The notes beneath the pieces are model-generated. The model made no database searches. It was not told the DNA's origin and saw nothing but the letters and a program-made list of their open reading frames with translations. A stretch of DNA of 64,000 bases from CAWAYR01 sp050250955 (GTDB lineage Bacteria; Acidobacteriota; Vicinamibacteria; Vicinamibacterales; UBA2999). The stretch spans positions 496,001 to 560,000 of the forward strand of contig JBFWNR010000004.1 of NCBI GenBank assembly GCA_050250955.1. Direction: 5' to 3'. Positions 37,752 through 45,635 of this stretch are shown here, piece after piece. A program made the position numbers and the translations under genes. Numbering within the stretch: the stretch's first letter is position 1; each line of letters begins with the position of its first letter.

Positions 37752-38273
37752 ATGGCGATGCGCTTCGACTCGCCGCAGGTGTTCGGCCTTGCCGCCTCGG
37801 CCCTCGTCCTGGCCGGGTGGATGCTCGGGTCGACGCTGTCGCCGCCGGTGGCGAGCTCGCAGACGCGCGTGACGCCGCGGGTGGCCATGCCCGACGCGCC
37901 GACGATCGTCCCGTTGCGCGATCTGGATGGCCCCGGACCGCGACCATCACCGCCGACGCCGTCGCGCAATCCCTTCGCCTTCGCGGCCATCGGCGAGCGC
38001 CGCGCCCCGGCCGAGGCCGCGGCGGACGCCGACGCGGTCGCGCCGGAGCCGGTCGACGAGGCGGGGCCGACGGTCGCCGCCGAGTGGCGTCTCCTCGGGA
38101 TCGCCACCGACGCCGACGGTGTCGTCACCGCGGTACTCGGCCGCGCTGGCGACGTGCAGCTGGCGCAGGACGGCGACGAGCTGCCCGACGGGACGCGGGT
38201 GACGTCGGCGACCGGCGCTGCGGTCGTGCTGATCGGGCGCGACGGGACGACCCGCGAACTGCGGCTACCGTGA
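37752..38273 (+). CDS. Single-pass membrane protein with a GspC/PilP-like periplasmic domain
   Basis: A 173-residue protein with one N-terminal membrane segment (about 10-27), a Pro/Ala-rich linker containing RNPFAF, and a small beta domain at about 112-173 (WRLLGIATDADGVVTAVLGR, LAQDGDELPDGTRVTSAT). The RNPF motif, linker and small C-terminal domain resemble the homology region of type II secretion GspC and of PilP. I infer a secretion or pilus inner-membrane connector, but no gsp genes are nearby. The gene is an orphan. Its stop overlaps the serA stop by nine bases, tail to tail. Confidence 0.6.
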   Translation: MAMRFDSPQVFGLAASALVLAGWMLGSTLSPPVASSQTRVTPRVAMPDAPTIVPLRDLDGPGPRPSPPTPSRNPFAFAAIGERRAPAEAAADADAVAPEPVDEAGPTVAAEWRLLGIATDADGVVTAVLGRAGDVQLAQDGDELPDGTRVTSATGAAVVLIGRDGTTRELRLP

Positions 38274-39215
38274 CCACGGGGTCGCGACCACGGGATTGCT
38301 GATCCGACCGTCGCGCAGGAAGTCGCGGACCGCCGCCGCGGTCTCGATGCCCACCCGCTCCTGCGCCTCGCGCGTCGACGCCGCGAGATGCGGCGTGGCG
38401 ACCACGGCCGGATGCCGGGCCAGGGCCCAGTCGATCGGCGGTTCGGCCGCGAAGACGTCGAGGCCGGCGCCGCCGACCTGACCCGACTCGAGCGCCGCCA
38501 GCAACGCCGCCTCGTCGACCAGCACGCCCCGCGATGTGTTGACCAGCCGCACGCCGCGCCGGCAGCGCGCCAGCCGCGTGGCGTCGAACAGGTGATGGGT
38601 CGTCGCGCTGGCCGGCAGGTGCAGCGAGATGACGTCGGCGCGGGCACACAGCTCGTCGAGCGAGACCAGCAGCGCCTCGCCGCCGGCCTCGGCCGCCGCC
38701 ACGTAGGGATCGTGGGCGATGACGGTCATGCCGAACGCCGCACACAGCCGGCCGACGATCCGGCCGATGCGGCCGAAGCCGACGATGCCGATGGTCTTGC
38801 CGCAGAGCTCGCTGCCGGCGGCGGCCGGCTTGACCCACTGGCCGCTCTTCAGCGCCCGGTCGGCGGCGGGCAGCTGACGGACGAGGGCGAGCAGCAGGCC
38901 GAGGGTCAGCTCGGCGACGCTGATGCTGGTCGCGCCGGGAGCGTTCATCACCACCACGCCGCGGGCGGCCGCCGCGGCGAGATCGATGTTGTCGACGCCG
39001 GCGCCGGCGCGGGCGATCGCCCGAAGCTTCGGCGCTGCGGCGATCACAGCGGCGTCGACCCTGGTGGCCGACCGCACGATGAGGGCAGCGGCGTCGCGCA
39101 GGGCGGCGTGAAGCGCGGCCGGGGCCCGCCCGGTGGTGGCGTCGACGCTCCAGCCTTCGTCGCGCAGCAGCTGGATGGCCGGAGCCGGCAGGTCGTCGGC
39201 GACTACGATGTGCAT
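38265..39215 (-). CDS. serA: D-3-phosphoglycerate dehydrogenase-type 2-hydroxyacid dehydrogenase, short form
   Basis: Likely oxidises 3-phosphoglycerate for serine synthesis with NAD. The 316-residue protein has AIARAGAGVDNIDLAAA, the Rossmann loop VGFGRIGRIVGRL, and the catalytic triad Arg (NTSRGVLVDEAAL), Glu (DVFAAEPP) and His (TPHLAASTREAQ). It ends right after the catalytic domain and lacks the C-terminal ASB/ACT regulatory part, so feedback control by serine is not expected. Other members of the D-hydroxyacid family, such as hydroxypyruvate or glyoxylate reductase, remain possible. Confidence 0.8.
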   Translation of the reverse strand: MHIVVADDLPAPAIQLLRDEGWSVDATTGRAPAALHAALRDAAALIVRSATRVDAAVIAAAPKLRAIARAGAGVDNIDLAAAAARGVVVMNAPGATSISVAELTLGLLLALVRQLPAADRALKSGQWVKPAAAGSELCGKTIGIVGFGRIGRIVGRLCAAFGMTVIAHDPYVAAAEAGGEALLVSLDELCARADVISLHLPASATTHHLFDATRLARCRRGVRLVNTSRGVLVDEAALLAALESGQVGGAGLDVFAAEPPIDWALARHPAVVATPHLAASTREAQERVGIETAAAVRDFLRDGRISNPVVATPWSR

Positions 39216-39263
39216 GCAGGCGGCGACCGCCGCGCGGGTGCGCCCGCTCGACGAGCGCCCGGG

Positions 39264-39270
39264 TATAATA
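39264..39270. promoter_or_regulatory. Near-palindromic -10 element between serA and mdh
   Basis: GGGTATAATACCC reads TATAAT on the plus strand (39264-39269) and TATTAT on the minus strand (39265-39270). On the minus strand it would start serA with a leader of about 45 nt. On the plus strand the leader to mdh would be over 200 nt. No clear -35 is seen on either strand. Confidence 0.45.
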
Positions 39271-39394
39271 CCCGACTTGTGTACGGCACGCGTTGCGACG
39301 CCGTGCGGCCCGCGCCGCACGGCCGCGCACCACACGTGGTGCAAAGTGGTGATTCGTTCCGGTTCGGGCCGGGTGCGTGCGTCGAGCGCGGGTC

Positions 39395-39415
39395 TTTTCC
39401 ACAGGGTTTTCCACA
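39395..39415 (+). promoter_or_regulatory. Two tandem DnaA-box-like 9-mers upstream of mdh
   Basis: TTTTCCACA occurs at 39395-39403 and 39407-39415, 12 bp start to start in the same orientation. A degenerate inverted partner (TGTGAA) follows. The 9-mer fits the DnaA-box pattern TTWTNCACA. No AT-rich unwinding region and no dnaA or dnaN are nearby, so an origin is unlikely. A DnaA-regulated promoter or titration site for mdh is possible. Confidence 0.4.
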
Positions 39416-39491
39416 GAAGCTGTGAACGACCGGAACCAACGGGGCGGGGGGCTGACCTAACCGCCGTGGTCCGGACGCCTGGAGTGTGCCG

Positions 39492-40439
39492 ATGAATCGA
39501 AAAGTGACGGTGGTGGGCGGAGCGGGCAACGTCGGCGCGACGGTGGCACGCGTCGTCGCCCAGAAGGAACTCGCCGACGTGGTGGTCGTCGACATCGCCG
39601 AGAGCAAGGCGGCCGGCGTCGCCCTCGACATCTACCAGTCGTGCGCCACCGACGGCTCGGCGGCGCGCGTCGAAGGCGTCGGCACTGCCGGCTTCGCGGC
39701 CAGCGCCGGCTCGGACGTGGTCGTCATCACCTCCGGTGTGCCGCGCAAGCCGGGCATGAGCCGCGACGACCTGCTGGCGGTGAACTACAAGATCATGCAG
39801 GACGTCACCGCCGAGATCGTCACGCACTCGCCCAACTGCATCATCGTCCCGGTCGCCAACCCGCTCGACGCGATGTCGCAGGCGGTGTTCCGCCTCAGCA
39901 AGTTCCCGCGCGAGCGGGTCGTCGGCATGGCCGGCGTCCTCGACTCGGCGCGGATGCGCACCTTCATCGCCGACGAGCTCAAGGTCTCGGTCGCCGACGT
40001 CACCGCGTTCGTCCTCGGCGGCCACGGCGACACCATGGTGCCGCTGCCGCGGCTGTCGACGGTGGCCGGCATCCCGCTCACCGACCTGGTGGCGATGGGG
40101 CAGCTCTCCCAGGAGCGGCTCGACGCGATCTGCACGCGGACGGCCAACGGCGGCGCCGAGCTGACCAAGCTGATCGGCACCAGTGCGTGGTATGCGCCGG
40201 GCGCGGCGGCGGCGCTGATGGTCGAGGCCATCCTCAAGGACCAGAAGAAGGTGATGCCCTGCTCGGTGTTCCTGCAAGGCGAGTACGGCATCACCGACCT
40301 CTTCGTCGGCGTGCCGGTGAAGCTCGGCGCCCGCGGTGTCGAGCAGATCGTCGAGGTCGAGTTGACCGACGCCGAGCGCGCCGCACTCCACAAGTCCGCC
40401 GGGGCCGTCAAGGAACTGGTCGACGTGATCAAGGTGTGA
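39492..40439 (+). CDS. mdh: Malate dehydrogenase (LDH-like type)
   Basis: Interconverts malate and oxaloacetate with NAD in the TCA cycle. The 315-residue protein has the NAD loop VVGGAGNVGATVA. The substrate-binding loop is SGVPRKPGMSRDDLLAVN with its Arg residues, another substrate Arg and the Asn are in IVVPVANPLDAMSQ, and the catalytic His is in GGHGDTMVPLP. I chose the ATG at 39492 because GGAG is seven bases upstream. A GTG two codons earlier is an alternative. sucC follows after seven bases, forming an mdh-sucCD TCA operon. Confidence 0.95.
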   Translation: MNRKVTVVGGAGNVGATVARVVAQKELADVVVVDIAESKAAGVALDIYQSCATDGSAARVEGVGTAGFAASAGSDVVVITSGVPRKPGMSRDDLLAVNYKIMQDVTAEIVTHSPNCIIVPVANPLDAMSQAVFRLSKFPRERVVGMAGVLDSARMRTFIADELKVSVADVTAFVLGGHGDTMVPLPRLSTVAGIPLTDLVAMGQLSQERLDAICTRTANGGAELTKLIGTSAWYAPGAAAALMVEAILKDQKKVMPCSVFLQGEYGITDLFVGVPVKLGARGVEQIVEVELTDAERAALHKSAGAVKELVDVIKV

Positions 40440-40446
40440 GGCGCCG

Positions 40447-41616
40447 GTGAAGATCCACGAATACCAGGCGAAGGCGGTGCTGGCGCGCTTCGGCGTGCCG
40501 GTGCCGCGCGGCGAAGTCGCGGTCACGCCCCAGGAGGCGGTGGAGATCGCCCGCCGGCTCGGTGGTCCGGTGGCGGTCGTCAAGGCCCAGATCCATGCCG
40601 GCGGCCGCGGCAAGGGCGGCGGCGTCAAGGTGTCGAAGGGCCTCGATGCGGTCGAGGCCAACGCCAAGGCCATCCTCGGCATGCAGCTGGTCACGCACCA
40701 GACCGGGCCGGCCGGGCAGCGCGTCGGCCGGGTGCTCGTCGAGGAAGGGCTGGCGATCAAGAAGGAGCTCTACCTCGGCCTGCTGGTCGATCGCTCGACC
40801 AAGCAGCCGGTCTTCATGGCCAGCGCCGAAGGCGGCATGGACATCGAGGAGGTGGCGGCGAAGACACCCGAGAAGATCCACCGGGCCGCGATCCACCCCG
40901 GTGTCGGCCTGGCGCCGTTCCAGGCCCAGCAGCTCGCCTTCGCGGTCGGTCTGCAGGGCGACCAGGTGAAAAAGGCCACCAGGCTGATGCTGGCGCTCTA
41001 CCAGGCCTTCATCGGGTCGGACGCGTCGCTGGTCGAGGTCAACCCGCTGGTCGTCACCGAGAGCGGCGACCTGCTCGCCCTCGACGCCAAGATGACCATC
41101 GACGACAACGCGTTGTACCGCCACCCCGATACGCGCGACCTGCGCGACCTGAGCGAGGAGGACCCGCTCGAGGTCGAGGCCTCGAAGTTCGCGCTGAACT
41201 ACATCCGGCTCGACGGCGACATCGGCTGCATGGTGAACGGCGCCGGGCTGGCGATGGCGACGATGGACATCATCAAGCTGTCGGGCGGGCTGCCGGCCAA
41301 CTTCCTCGACGTCGGCGGCGGCGCCAACGCCGAGCAGATCCGCAACGCCTTCAAGATCCTGATGTCGGATACCAACGTGAAGGCGGTGCTCATCAACATC
41401 TTCGGCGGCATCCTGCGCTGCGACGTGCTCGCCGCCGGGGTCATCGCCGCGGTCAAGGAGCTCGGCGTGCCGGTGCCGATCGTCATCCGGATGAAGGGCA
41501 CCAACGTCGAGGAAGGGAAGCGGATGCTGGCCGAGAGCGGACTGAACTTCACGACGGCCGACACGATGGGCGAGGCCGCCGACCGCGTGGTGGCGCTGGC
41601 GAAGGGAGGCCGCTGA
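40447..41616 (+). CDS. sucC: Succinyl-CoA synthetase beta subunit
   Basis: Forms the nucleotide-binding half of succinyl-CoA synthetase. The 389-residue ATP-grasp protein opens with MKIHEYQAKAVLARFGVPVP (GTG start). VKAQIHAGGRGKGGGVK, LVEVNPLVVTESGDLLALDAK and the phosphohistidine-facing NIFGGILRCDV segment are typical. It overlaps sucD by one base (TGATG). Confidence 0.98.
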   Translation: MKIHEYQAKAVLARFGVPVPRGEVAVTPQEAVEIARRLGGPVAVVKAQIHAGGRGKGGGVKVSKGLDAVEANAKAILGMQLVTHQTGPAGQRVGRVLVEEGLAIKKELYLGLLVDRSTKQPVFMASAEGGMDIEEVAAKTPEKIHRAAIHPGVGLAPFQAQQLAFAVGLQGDQVKKATRLMLALYQAFIGSDASLVEVNPLVVTESGDLLALDAKMTIDDNALYRHPDTRDLRDLSEEDPLEVEASKFALNYIRLDGDIGCMVNGAGLAMATMDIIKLSGGLPANFLDVGGGANAEQIRNAFKILMSDTNVKAVLINIFGGILRCDVLAAGVIAAVKELGVPVPIVIRMKGTNVEEGKRMLAESGLNFTTADTMGEAADRVVALAKGGR

Positions 41617-42491
41617 TGGCCGTCCTGCTCGACCAGAACACCCGGCTGATCGTCCAGGGGCTGACCGGCCGCGAGGGCACGTTCCACGCCGTGGCGGCGC
41701 AGGCCTACCACACCACCGTGGTCGGCGGGGTCACGCCCGGCAAGGGCGGCACGACCCACGAGGGCTGGCCGGTCTTCAACACCGTGGCCGACGCGGTCGG
41801 CGCGACCGGCGCCAACGCCTCGGTGATCTTCGTGCCGCCGCCGTTCGCCGCCGACGCGATCATGGAGGCGGCCGACGCCGGCATCGCGCTGGTGGTGTGC
41901 ATCACCGAGGGCATCCCGGTCGTCGACATGCTGAAGGCGACGACCTTCCTGCAGGCGCATCCGGGGACGCGGCTCATCGGGCCCAACTGCCCGGGCATCA
42001 TCTCGCCCGGCAAGGGCAAGGCGGGCATCATCCCGGCCAACATCTGCAAGGAGGGCCGGATCGGCATCGTCTCGAAGAGCGGCACCCTCACCTACGAGGC
42101 CATCGACCAGCTGACCCGCCTCGGGCTCGGCCAGTCCACCTGCATCGGCATCGGCGGCGACCCGCTCATCGGCACCAGCCATATCGACGCCCTGGCCCTC
42201 TTCCAGGACGACCCCGAAACCGACGCCGTCATCATGATCGGCGAGATCGGCGGGTCGGCCGAGGAGGAGGCCGCGGCGTGGATCAAGGCTCACTTCACCA
42301 AGCCGGTGGTCGCCTTCATCGCCGGCCAGACCGCGCCGCCGGGACGGCGGATGGGCCACGCCGGGGCGATCATCGCCGGCGGCCAGGGCACCGCCGCCGA
42401 GAAGATGGCAGCGTTGACCGCAGCCGGCGTGACGGTGGTCAAGAGCCCGGCCGATATGGCAGAATCCCTGGTCTCGGTTCTGAAGCAATGA
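41616..42491 (+). CDS. sucD: Succinyl-CoA synthetase alpha subunit
   Basis: Carries the transient phosphohistidine and binds CoA. The 291-residue protein has VQGLTGREGTFHA at the CoA-binding N-terminus and GPNCPGIISPGKGKAGIIP. The active-site His is in RRMGHAGAIIAGGQGTA. Its stop codon TGA shares bases with the ATG of the pheA leader peptide (ATGA at 42488-42491), so sucD translation could feed ribosomes into the leader. Confidence 0.98.
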   Translation: MAVLLDQNTRLIVQGLTGREGTFHAVAAQAYHTTVVGGVTPGKGGTTHEGWPVFNTVADAVGATGANASVIFVPPPFAADAIMEAADAGIALVVCITEGIPVVDMLKATTFLQAHPGTRLIGPNCPGIISPGKGKAGIIPANICKEGRIGIVSKSGTLTYEAIDQLTRLGLGQSTCIGIGGDPLIGTSHIDALALFQDDPETDAVIMIGEIGGSAEEEAAAWIKAHFTKPVVAFIAGQTAPPGRRMGHAGAIIAGGQGTAAEKMAALTAAGVTVVKSPADMAESLVSVLKQ

Positions 42492-42550
42492 CCGCCGCCC
42501 GCGCCGCGTTCCGGTTTTTTGGCGACTTTGCCAGCTGGGGAGCGGTGTAG
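42488..42550 (+). CDS. pheL: Phe-rich leader peptide of the pheA attenuator
   Basis: A 20-codon open frame, MTAARAAFRFFGDFASWGAV, with four Phe (codons at 42509, 42515, 42518 and 42527) and one Trp. It starts inside the sucD stop codon and ends at TAG 42548-42550, 84 bp before pheA. There is no strong ribosome-binding site, so translation probably depends on coupling with sucD. It has no resemblance to a functional protein. The Phe run is the expected sensing element of a phenylalanine attenuator, and the downstream hairpins support this. Confidence 0.85.
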   Translation: MTAARAAFRFFGDFASWGAV

Positions 42551-42595
42551 GGCCGGCACGACAGGACATCGGCACCACACACACCGCCGCCCCGG
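42491..42595 (+). promoter_or_regulatory. Alternative RNA pairings (segments 1:2 and 2:3) of the pheA attenuator
   Basis: Segment 1 (42491-42500, ACCGCCGCCC), segment 2 (42535-42548, CTGGGGAGCGGTGT) and segment 3 (42581-42595, ACACCGCCGCCCCGG) are mutually exclusive partners. In 1:2, 42491-42495 pairs with 42542-42546 and 42498-42500 with 42538-42540. In 2:3, 42542-42548 pairs with 42581-42587 and 42535-42540 with 42590-42595, including one G-U. Stalling on the Phe codons masks segment 1 and frees segment 2, so antiterminator 2:3 forms. A ribosome at the leader stop covers segment 2 instead. Confidence 0.75.
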
Positions 42596-42623
42596 ACACC
42601 AGCCGGGGCGGCGGTTTGTCTTT
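42584..42623 (+). terminator. Rho-independent terminator of the pheA attenuator (segments 3:4)
   Basis: A perfect 12-bp GC stem pairs CCGCCGCCCCGG (42584-42595) with CCGGGGCGGCGG (42603-42614) across a 7-nt loop. It is followed by TTTGTCTTT (42615-42623) and lies 11 bp before the pheA ATG. Left-arm bases also take part in the antiterminator pairing, so terminator and antiterminator exclude each other. Confidence 0.9.
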
Positions 42624-42634
42624 CTGGGGGGACC

Positions 42635-43792
42635 ATGACGACGCGCGATCTCGCCGACCTTCGACGGGCGCTGGACGACCTCGACAAGGTGATCCTGCAC
42701 GCCCTGGGCGAACGGGCCCGGCTCACCGGCGACATCACCGCCGCCAAGGCCGAGGCCGCCCACCCGCTCAAGGACGGCGAACGCGAGGCGGCGCTGCTGG
42801 CGCATCGCGCCGCCTACGGCGAGCGGCTGGGCCTGGACCCCGCGGTGGTGCGGCGCATCTACCACGAGATCCTCGAGGACTCGGTGCGCCGCCAGCGTGA
42901 CTGGCTGCAGACGCCGAGCGCCGACGGGCCGCCGCTGGTCGTGGCGTATCAGGGGACCGAGGGCGCCTACGGCCACGAGGCAGCGACGCGGCATTTCGGC
43001 GTCGAGCGCCGGCCGGTCACGTTCAAGGCCTTCCGGTCGTTCCGCGAGACCGCCGAGGCCGTGCAGCGCGGCGATGCCCGGCGCGGCGTGCTGCCGATCG
43101 AGAACAGCACGGCCGGCTCGGTGCACGAGGTCTACGACCTGCTGTTCCGGCTCAACCTGGCCGTGGTCGGCGAGGAAGTGCTCGAAGTCCGCCATTGCCT
43201 GCTGGCCCTGCCCGGCGCCACCCTGGAGACCCTGCAGCGGGTTCACTCGCACCCGCAGGCGCTGGCGCAGTGCAGCGAGTTCCTGGCCGAGCATCCCCAC
43301 CTGGACACCGAGCAGTCGGCCAACACCGCGATCGCCGCCGAACGGGTGGCCCGCGAAGGACGCATCGACCAGGCCGCCATCGCCAGCGCCGACGCCGGCG
43401 ACCGCTACGGCCTGGTCGCGCTGGCCCGCGACATCGCCAACCAGGCCGAGAACTTCACCCGCTTCCTCGTCGTGGCGGCGATGCCGGAGGAGTGCGACCC
43501 GCTCCACGACGCCAAGATCTCGCTGGTCTTCGGCACCAAGCACGAACGCGGCGCCCTGGTCCGCTGCCTGAACGTCCTCGCCGACGAGGGCCTCAGCCTC
43601 ACCAAGCTCGAGTCACGACCGAAGCCGGGAGCCGCCTGGGAGTACATCTTCTACGTCGACATCGAGGGGCATCTGACCGAGCCGCGGGTCCAGTCCGGGC
43701 TGGCCGGCCTGGCCCAGGCGACCCAGTTCCTGCGCGTCCTGGGCTGCTATCCACGGGCGGTGACGGCGCCCGACGCCGCGGGGAAGGTATAA
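42635..43792 (+). CDS. pheA: Bifunctional chorismate mutase / prephenate dehydratase (P-protein)
   Basis: Makes phenylpyruvate from chorismate via prephenate for phenylalanine synthesis. The 385-residue protein has an AroQ-type chorismate mutase domain (about 1-90; LRRALDDLDKVILHALGERARLTG). The prephenate dehydratase domain spans about 98-280 (VAYQGTEGAYGHEAA, LPIENSTAGSVHE, DAGDRYGLVALARDIANQAENFTRF). The ACT domain (about 290-370) has GALVRCLNVLADEGLSLTKL and the Phe-binding ESRP. Product inhibition by Phe is expected, in addition to the upstream attenuator. The stop overlaps a TATAAT used by ndk. Confidence 0.97.
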   Translation: MTTRDLADLRRALDDLDKVILHALGERARLTGDITAAKAEAAHPLKDGEREAALLAHRAAYGERLGLDPAVVRRIYHEILEDSVRRQRDWLQTPSADGPPLVVAYQGTEGAYGHEAATRHFGVERRPVTFKAFRSFRETAEAVQRGDARRGVLPIENSTAGSVHEVYDLLFRLNLAVVGEEVLEVRHCLLALPGATLETLQRVHSHPQALAQCSEFLAEHPHLDTEQSANTAIAAERVAREGRIDQAAIASADAGDRYGLVALARDIANQAENFTRFLVVAAMPEECDPLHDAKISLVFGTKHERGALVRCLNVLADEGLSLTKLESRPKPGAAWEYIFYVDIEGHLTEPRVQSGLAGLAQATQFLRVLGCYPRAVTAPDAAGKV

Positions 43793-43793
43793 T
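43788..43793 (+). promoter_or_regulatory. -10-like TATAAT, 9 nt before the ndk ATG
   Basis: A consensus TATAAT overlaps the pheA stop codon and ends 9 nt before the ndk start. Transcription would begin 2-3 nt before ATG, giving a leaderless message. No Shine-Dalgarno is present in the gap. The -35 region is poor. Confidence 0.5.
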
Positions 43794-43802
43794 CGCTCGG
43801 TT

Positions 43803-44216
43803 ATGCAGCGTACGTTTGCCATCATCAAACCAGATGCCGTCCGTGCGGGATCGATGGGTGCCATCCTGGCCCGCAGCGAAGCCGCCGGCTTCCGGGTGGT
43901 CGCCGCCCGGCTGATCCACATGTCCAAGGGCGAGGCCGAAGGCTTCTACCACGTCCATCGCGAGCGGCCGTTCTTCGGCGGGCTGACCGACTTCATGTCC
44001 TCGGGGCCGTGCCTGGTTCTCTGCCTCGAGGCCGAGGACGCGATCAGGAAGTGGCGCGACCTCATGGGCGCCACCGATCCGGCCAAGGCGGCGCCGGGCA
44101 CCCTGCGCAAGGACTTCGGCGTCTCGATCGACAACAACGCCACCCACGGGTCGGATGCGCCGGAGACGGCGGCGTTCGAGCTCGGCTACTTCTTCCGCGG
44201 CCTCGAACTGCGCTGA
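43803..44216 (+). CDS. ndk: Nucleoside diphosphate kinase
   Basis: Balances NTP and dNTP pools by transferring gamma-phosphate through a phosphohistidine. The 137-residue length is standard. TFAIIKPDAVRAG opens the protein, RPFFGGLTDFMSSGP follows, and the active-site His115 lies in NNATHGSD. It starts 10 bp after pheA and is followed by a DUF2905 gene and dcd. Confidence 0.98.
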   Translation: MQRTFAIIKPDAVRAGSMGAILARSEAAGFRVVAARLIHMSKGEAEGFYHVHRERPFFGGLTDFMSSGPCLVLCLEAEDAIRKWRDLMGATDPAKAAPGTLRKDFGVSIDNNATHGSDAPETAAFELGYFFRGLELR

Positions 44217-44226
44217 GACCGCTGCG

Positions 44227-44421
44227 GTGGGCCCCACCCTCGTCCTGGTCGGGCTGGTGGTGGCGGCGGTGGGCGGACTGATGTGGCTGGGCGTGCCGCT
44301 GGGCCGCCTGCCCGGCGACATCGCCATCGAGCGCGACGGGTTCCGGCTCTACGTCCCGATCACCACGTCAGTGCTGGCGAGCGTCGTTCTCATGCTCGCC
44401 AGCTGGCTGCTGCGGCGCTGA
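44227..44421 (+). CDS. DUF2905-family small membrane protein
   Basis: A 64-residue protein with two hydrophobic segments (about 4-23 and 46-61) around GRLPGDIAIERDGFRLYVPIT. The PGDI-IE-R/G-F-Y-P pattern and length are the DUF2905 signature. GTG at 44227 is chosen because it gives the family length. It is 10 bp after ndk and 23 bp before dcd. Function is unknown. Confidence 0.8.
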   Translation: MGPTLVLVGLVVAAVGGLMWLGVPLGRLPGDIAIERDGFRLYVPITTSVLASVVLMLASWLLRR

Positions 44422-44444
44422 CGCCGCCCGTCGACAGGAGTTCC

Positions 44445-44999
44445 ATGGCGATCAAGAGCGACCGCTGGATCCGGCGGATGGCCCTCGAGCACGGCATGAT
44501 CGAGCCGTTCGAGGACCGCCAGGTGCGCCAGGGCGTGGTGTCCTACGGGCTGTCGTCGTACGGCTACGACACCCGCGTCGGCGACGAGTTCAAGGTCTTC
44601 ACCAACGTCTTCAACACCGTGGTCGATCCCAAGCAGTTCGACCCGCGGTCGTTCGTGGACATCAAGGCCGACGTCTGCATCGTGCCGCCCAACTCGTTCG
44701 CGCTGGCGCGGACCATCGAGTACTTCAGGATCCCGCGCGACGTGCTCACGGTGTGCCTCGGCAAGTCGACCTACGCGCGCTGCGGCATCATCGTCAACGT
44801 CACGCCGTTCGAACCCGAGTGGGAGGGCCACGTCACCATCGAGATCTCGAATACCACGCCGCTGCCGGCGAAGATCTACGCCAACGAGGGCATCGCCCAG
44901 GTGCTGTTCTTCCAGAGCGACGAGCCGTGCGAGGTCTCCTACAAGGACAAGGCCGGGAAGTACCAGGGGCAGCGCGGGGTGACGCTGCCCAGGATCTAG
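44445..44999 (+). CDS. dcd: dCTP deaminase
   Basis: Deaminates dCTP to dUTP for thymidylate synthesis. The 184-residue trimeric enzyme has SYGLSSYGYDTRV near the N-terminus. The core TVCLGKSTYARCGIIVNVTP and EWEGHVTIEISNTTPLPAKIY contains the catalytic Glu. AGGAG precedes the ATG by four bases. A bifunctional deaminase-dUTPase cannot be excluded, but the length fits the monofunctional form. Confidence 0.95.
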   Translation: MAIKSDRWIRRMALEHGMIEPFEDRQVRQGVVSYGLSSYGYDTRVGDEFKVFTNVFNTVVDPKQFDPRSFVDIKADVCIVPPNSFALARTIEYFRIPRDVLTVCLGKSTYARCGIIVNVTPFEPEWEGHVTIEISNTTPLPAKIYANEGIAQVLFFQSDEPCEVSYKDKAGKYQGQRGVTLPRI

Positions 45000-45035
45000 G
45001 CGGGACTCGGGTCCCGGGGCTCGGGAACAGACAGG

Positions 45036-45593
45036 ATGCTCCGCAGCTACAGAGGTACAGTGCCGACGGTGGACGCCACGGCGTTCGTGGACGCGTCCGC
45101 GCAGGTGATCGGCGACGTGCACATCGGCGCCGAGTCGTCGGTGTGGATGAACGTGGTGGTCCGCGGCGACGTGCACCGCATCCGCATCGGCCGGCGCAGC
45201 AACGTCCAGGACCTGACGATGATCCACGTCATGCGCGACACGCACCCGACCACCATCGGCGACGAGGTGACCGTCGGCCACTCGGCGGTGCTGCACGGCT
45301 GCACGATCGAGGACCGCGTCCTCATCGGGATGGGGGCGATGCTGCTGAACGGCGCCCACGTCGGCGCCGATTCGATCGTAGCGGCGGGCTCGCTGGTCAC
45401 CGAGGGCACCCGCATTCCAGCGCGTTCCCTGGTGATGGGGCGTCCGGCGACGGTCAAGCGGCCGCTGAGCGACGCCGAGGTCGCCGAGATTCGCTGGTAC
45501 GCCGACAACTACGTCGCCTACCGGCTCGACTACATGGCGGCGGCCGTCGCCGCCGCGACACCCTCAGCCGCCATCCGGCAGGGGGAGAAGTGA
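45036..45593 (+). CDS. Gamma-carbonic-anhydrase-like left-handed beta-helix protein
   Basis: A 185-residue hexapeptide-repeat protein of the YrdA/PaaY type. The repeats carry the metal-binding His pattern: RRSNVQDLTMIHV, then GDEVTVGHSAVLHGCTIED. A C-terminal helix (LSDAEVAEIRWYADNYVAY) is typical. Relatives bind zinc or iron, and some have carbonic anhydrase activity, but many are of unproven function. It lies between dcd and hisS on the same strand. Confidence 0.87.
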   Translation: MLRSYRGTVPTVDATAFVDASAQVIGDVHIGAESSVWMNVVVRGDVHRIRIGRRSNVQDLTMIHVMRDTHPTTIGDEVTVGHSAVLHGCTIEDRVLIGMGAMLLNGAHVGADSIVAAGSLVTEGTRIPARSLVMGRPATVKRPLSDAEVAEIRWYADNYVAYRLDYMAAAVAAATPSAAIRQGEK

Positions 45594-45635
45594 TGTCCAG
45601 CCGCGTTCGACAGGGTGGGGCGGAGGGGCGCTGAC

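Noticed and set aside
39216..39491. Possible chromosomal replication origin, because of DnaA-box-like sites
   Set aside because: Only two boxes, no AT-rich unwinding region, and no dnaA, dnaN, gyrB or rpmH nearby.
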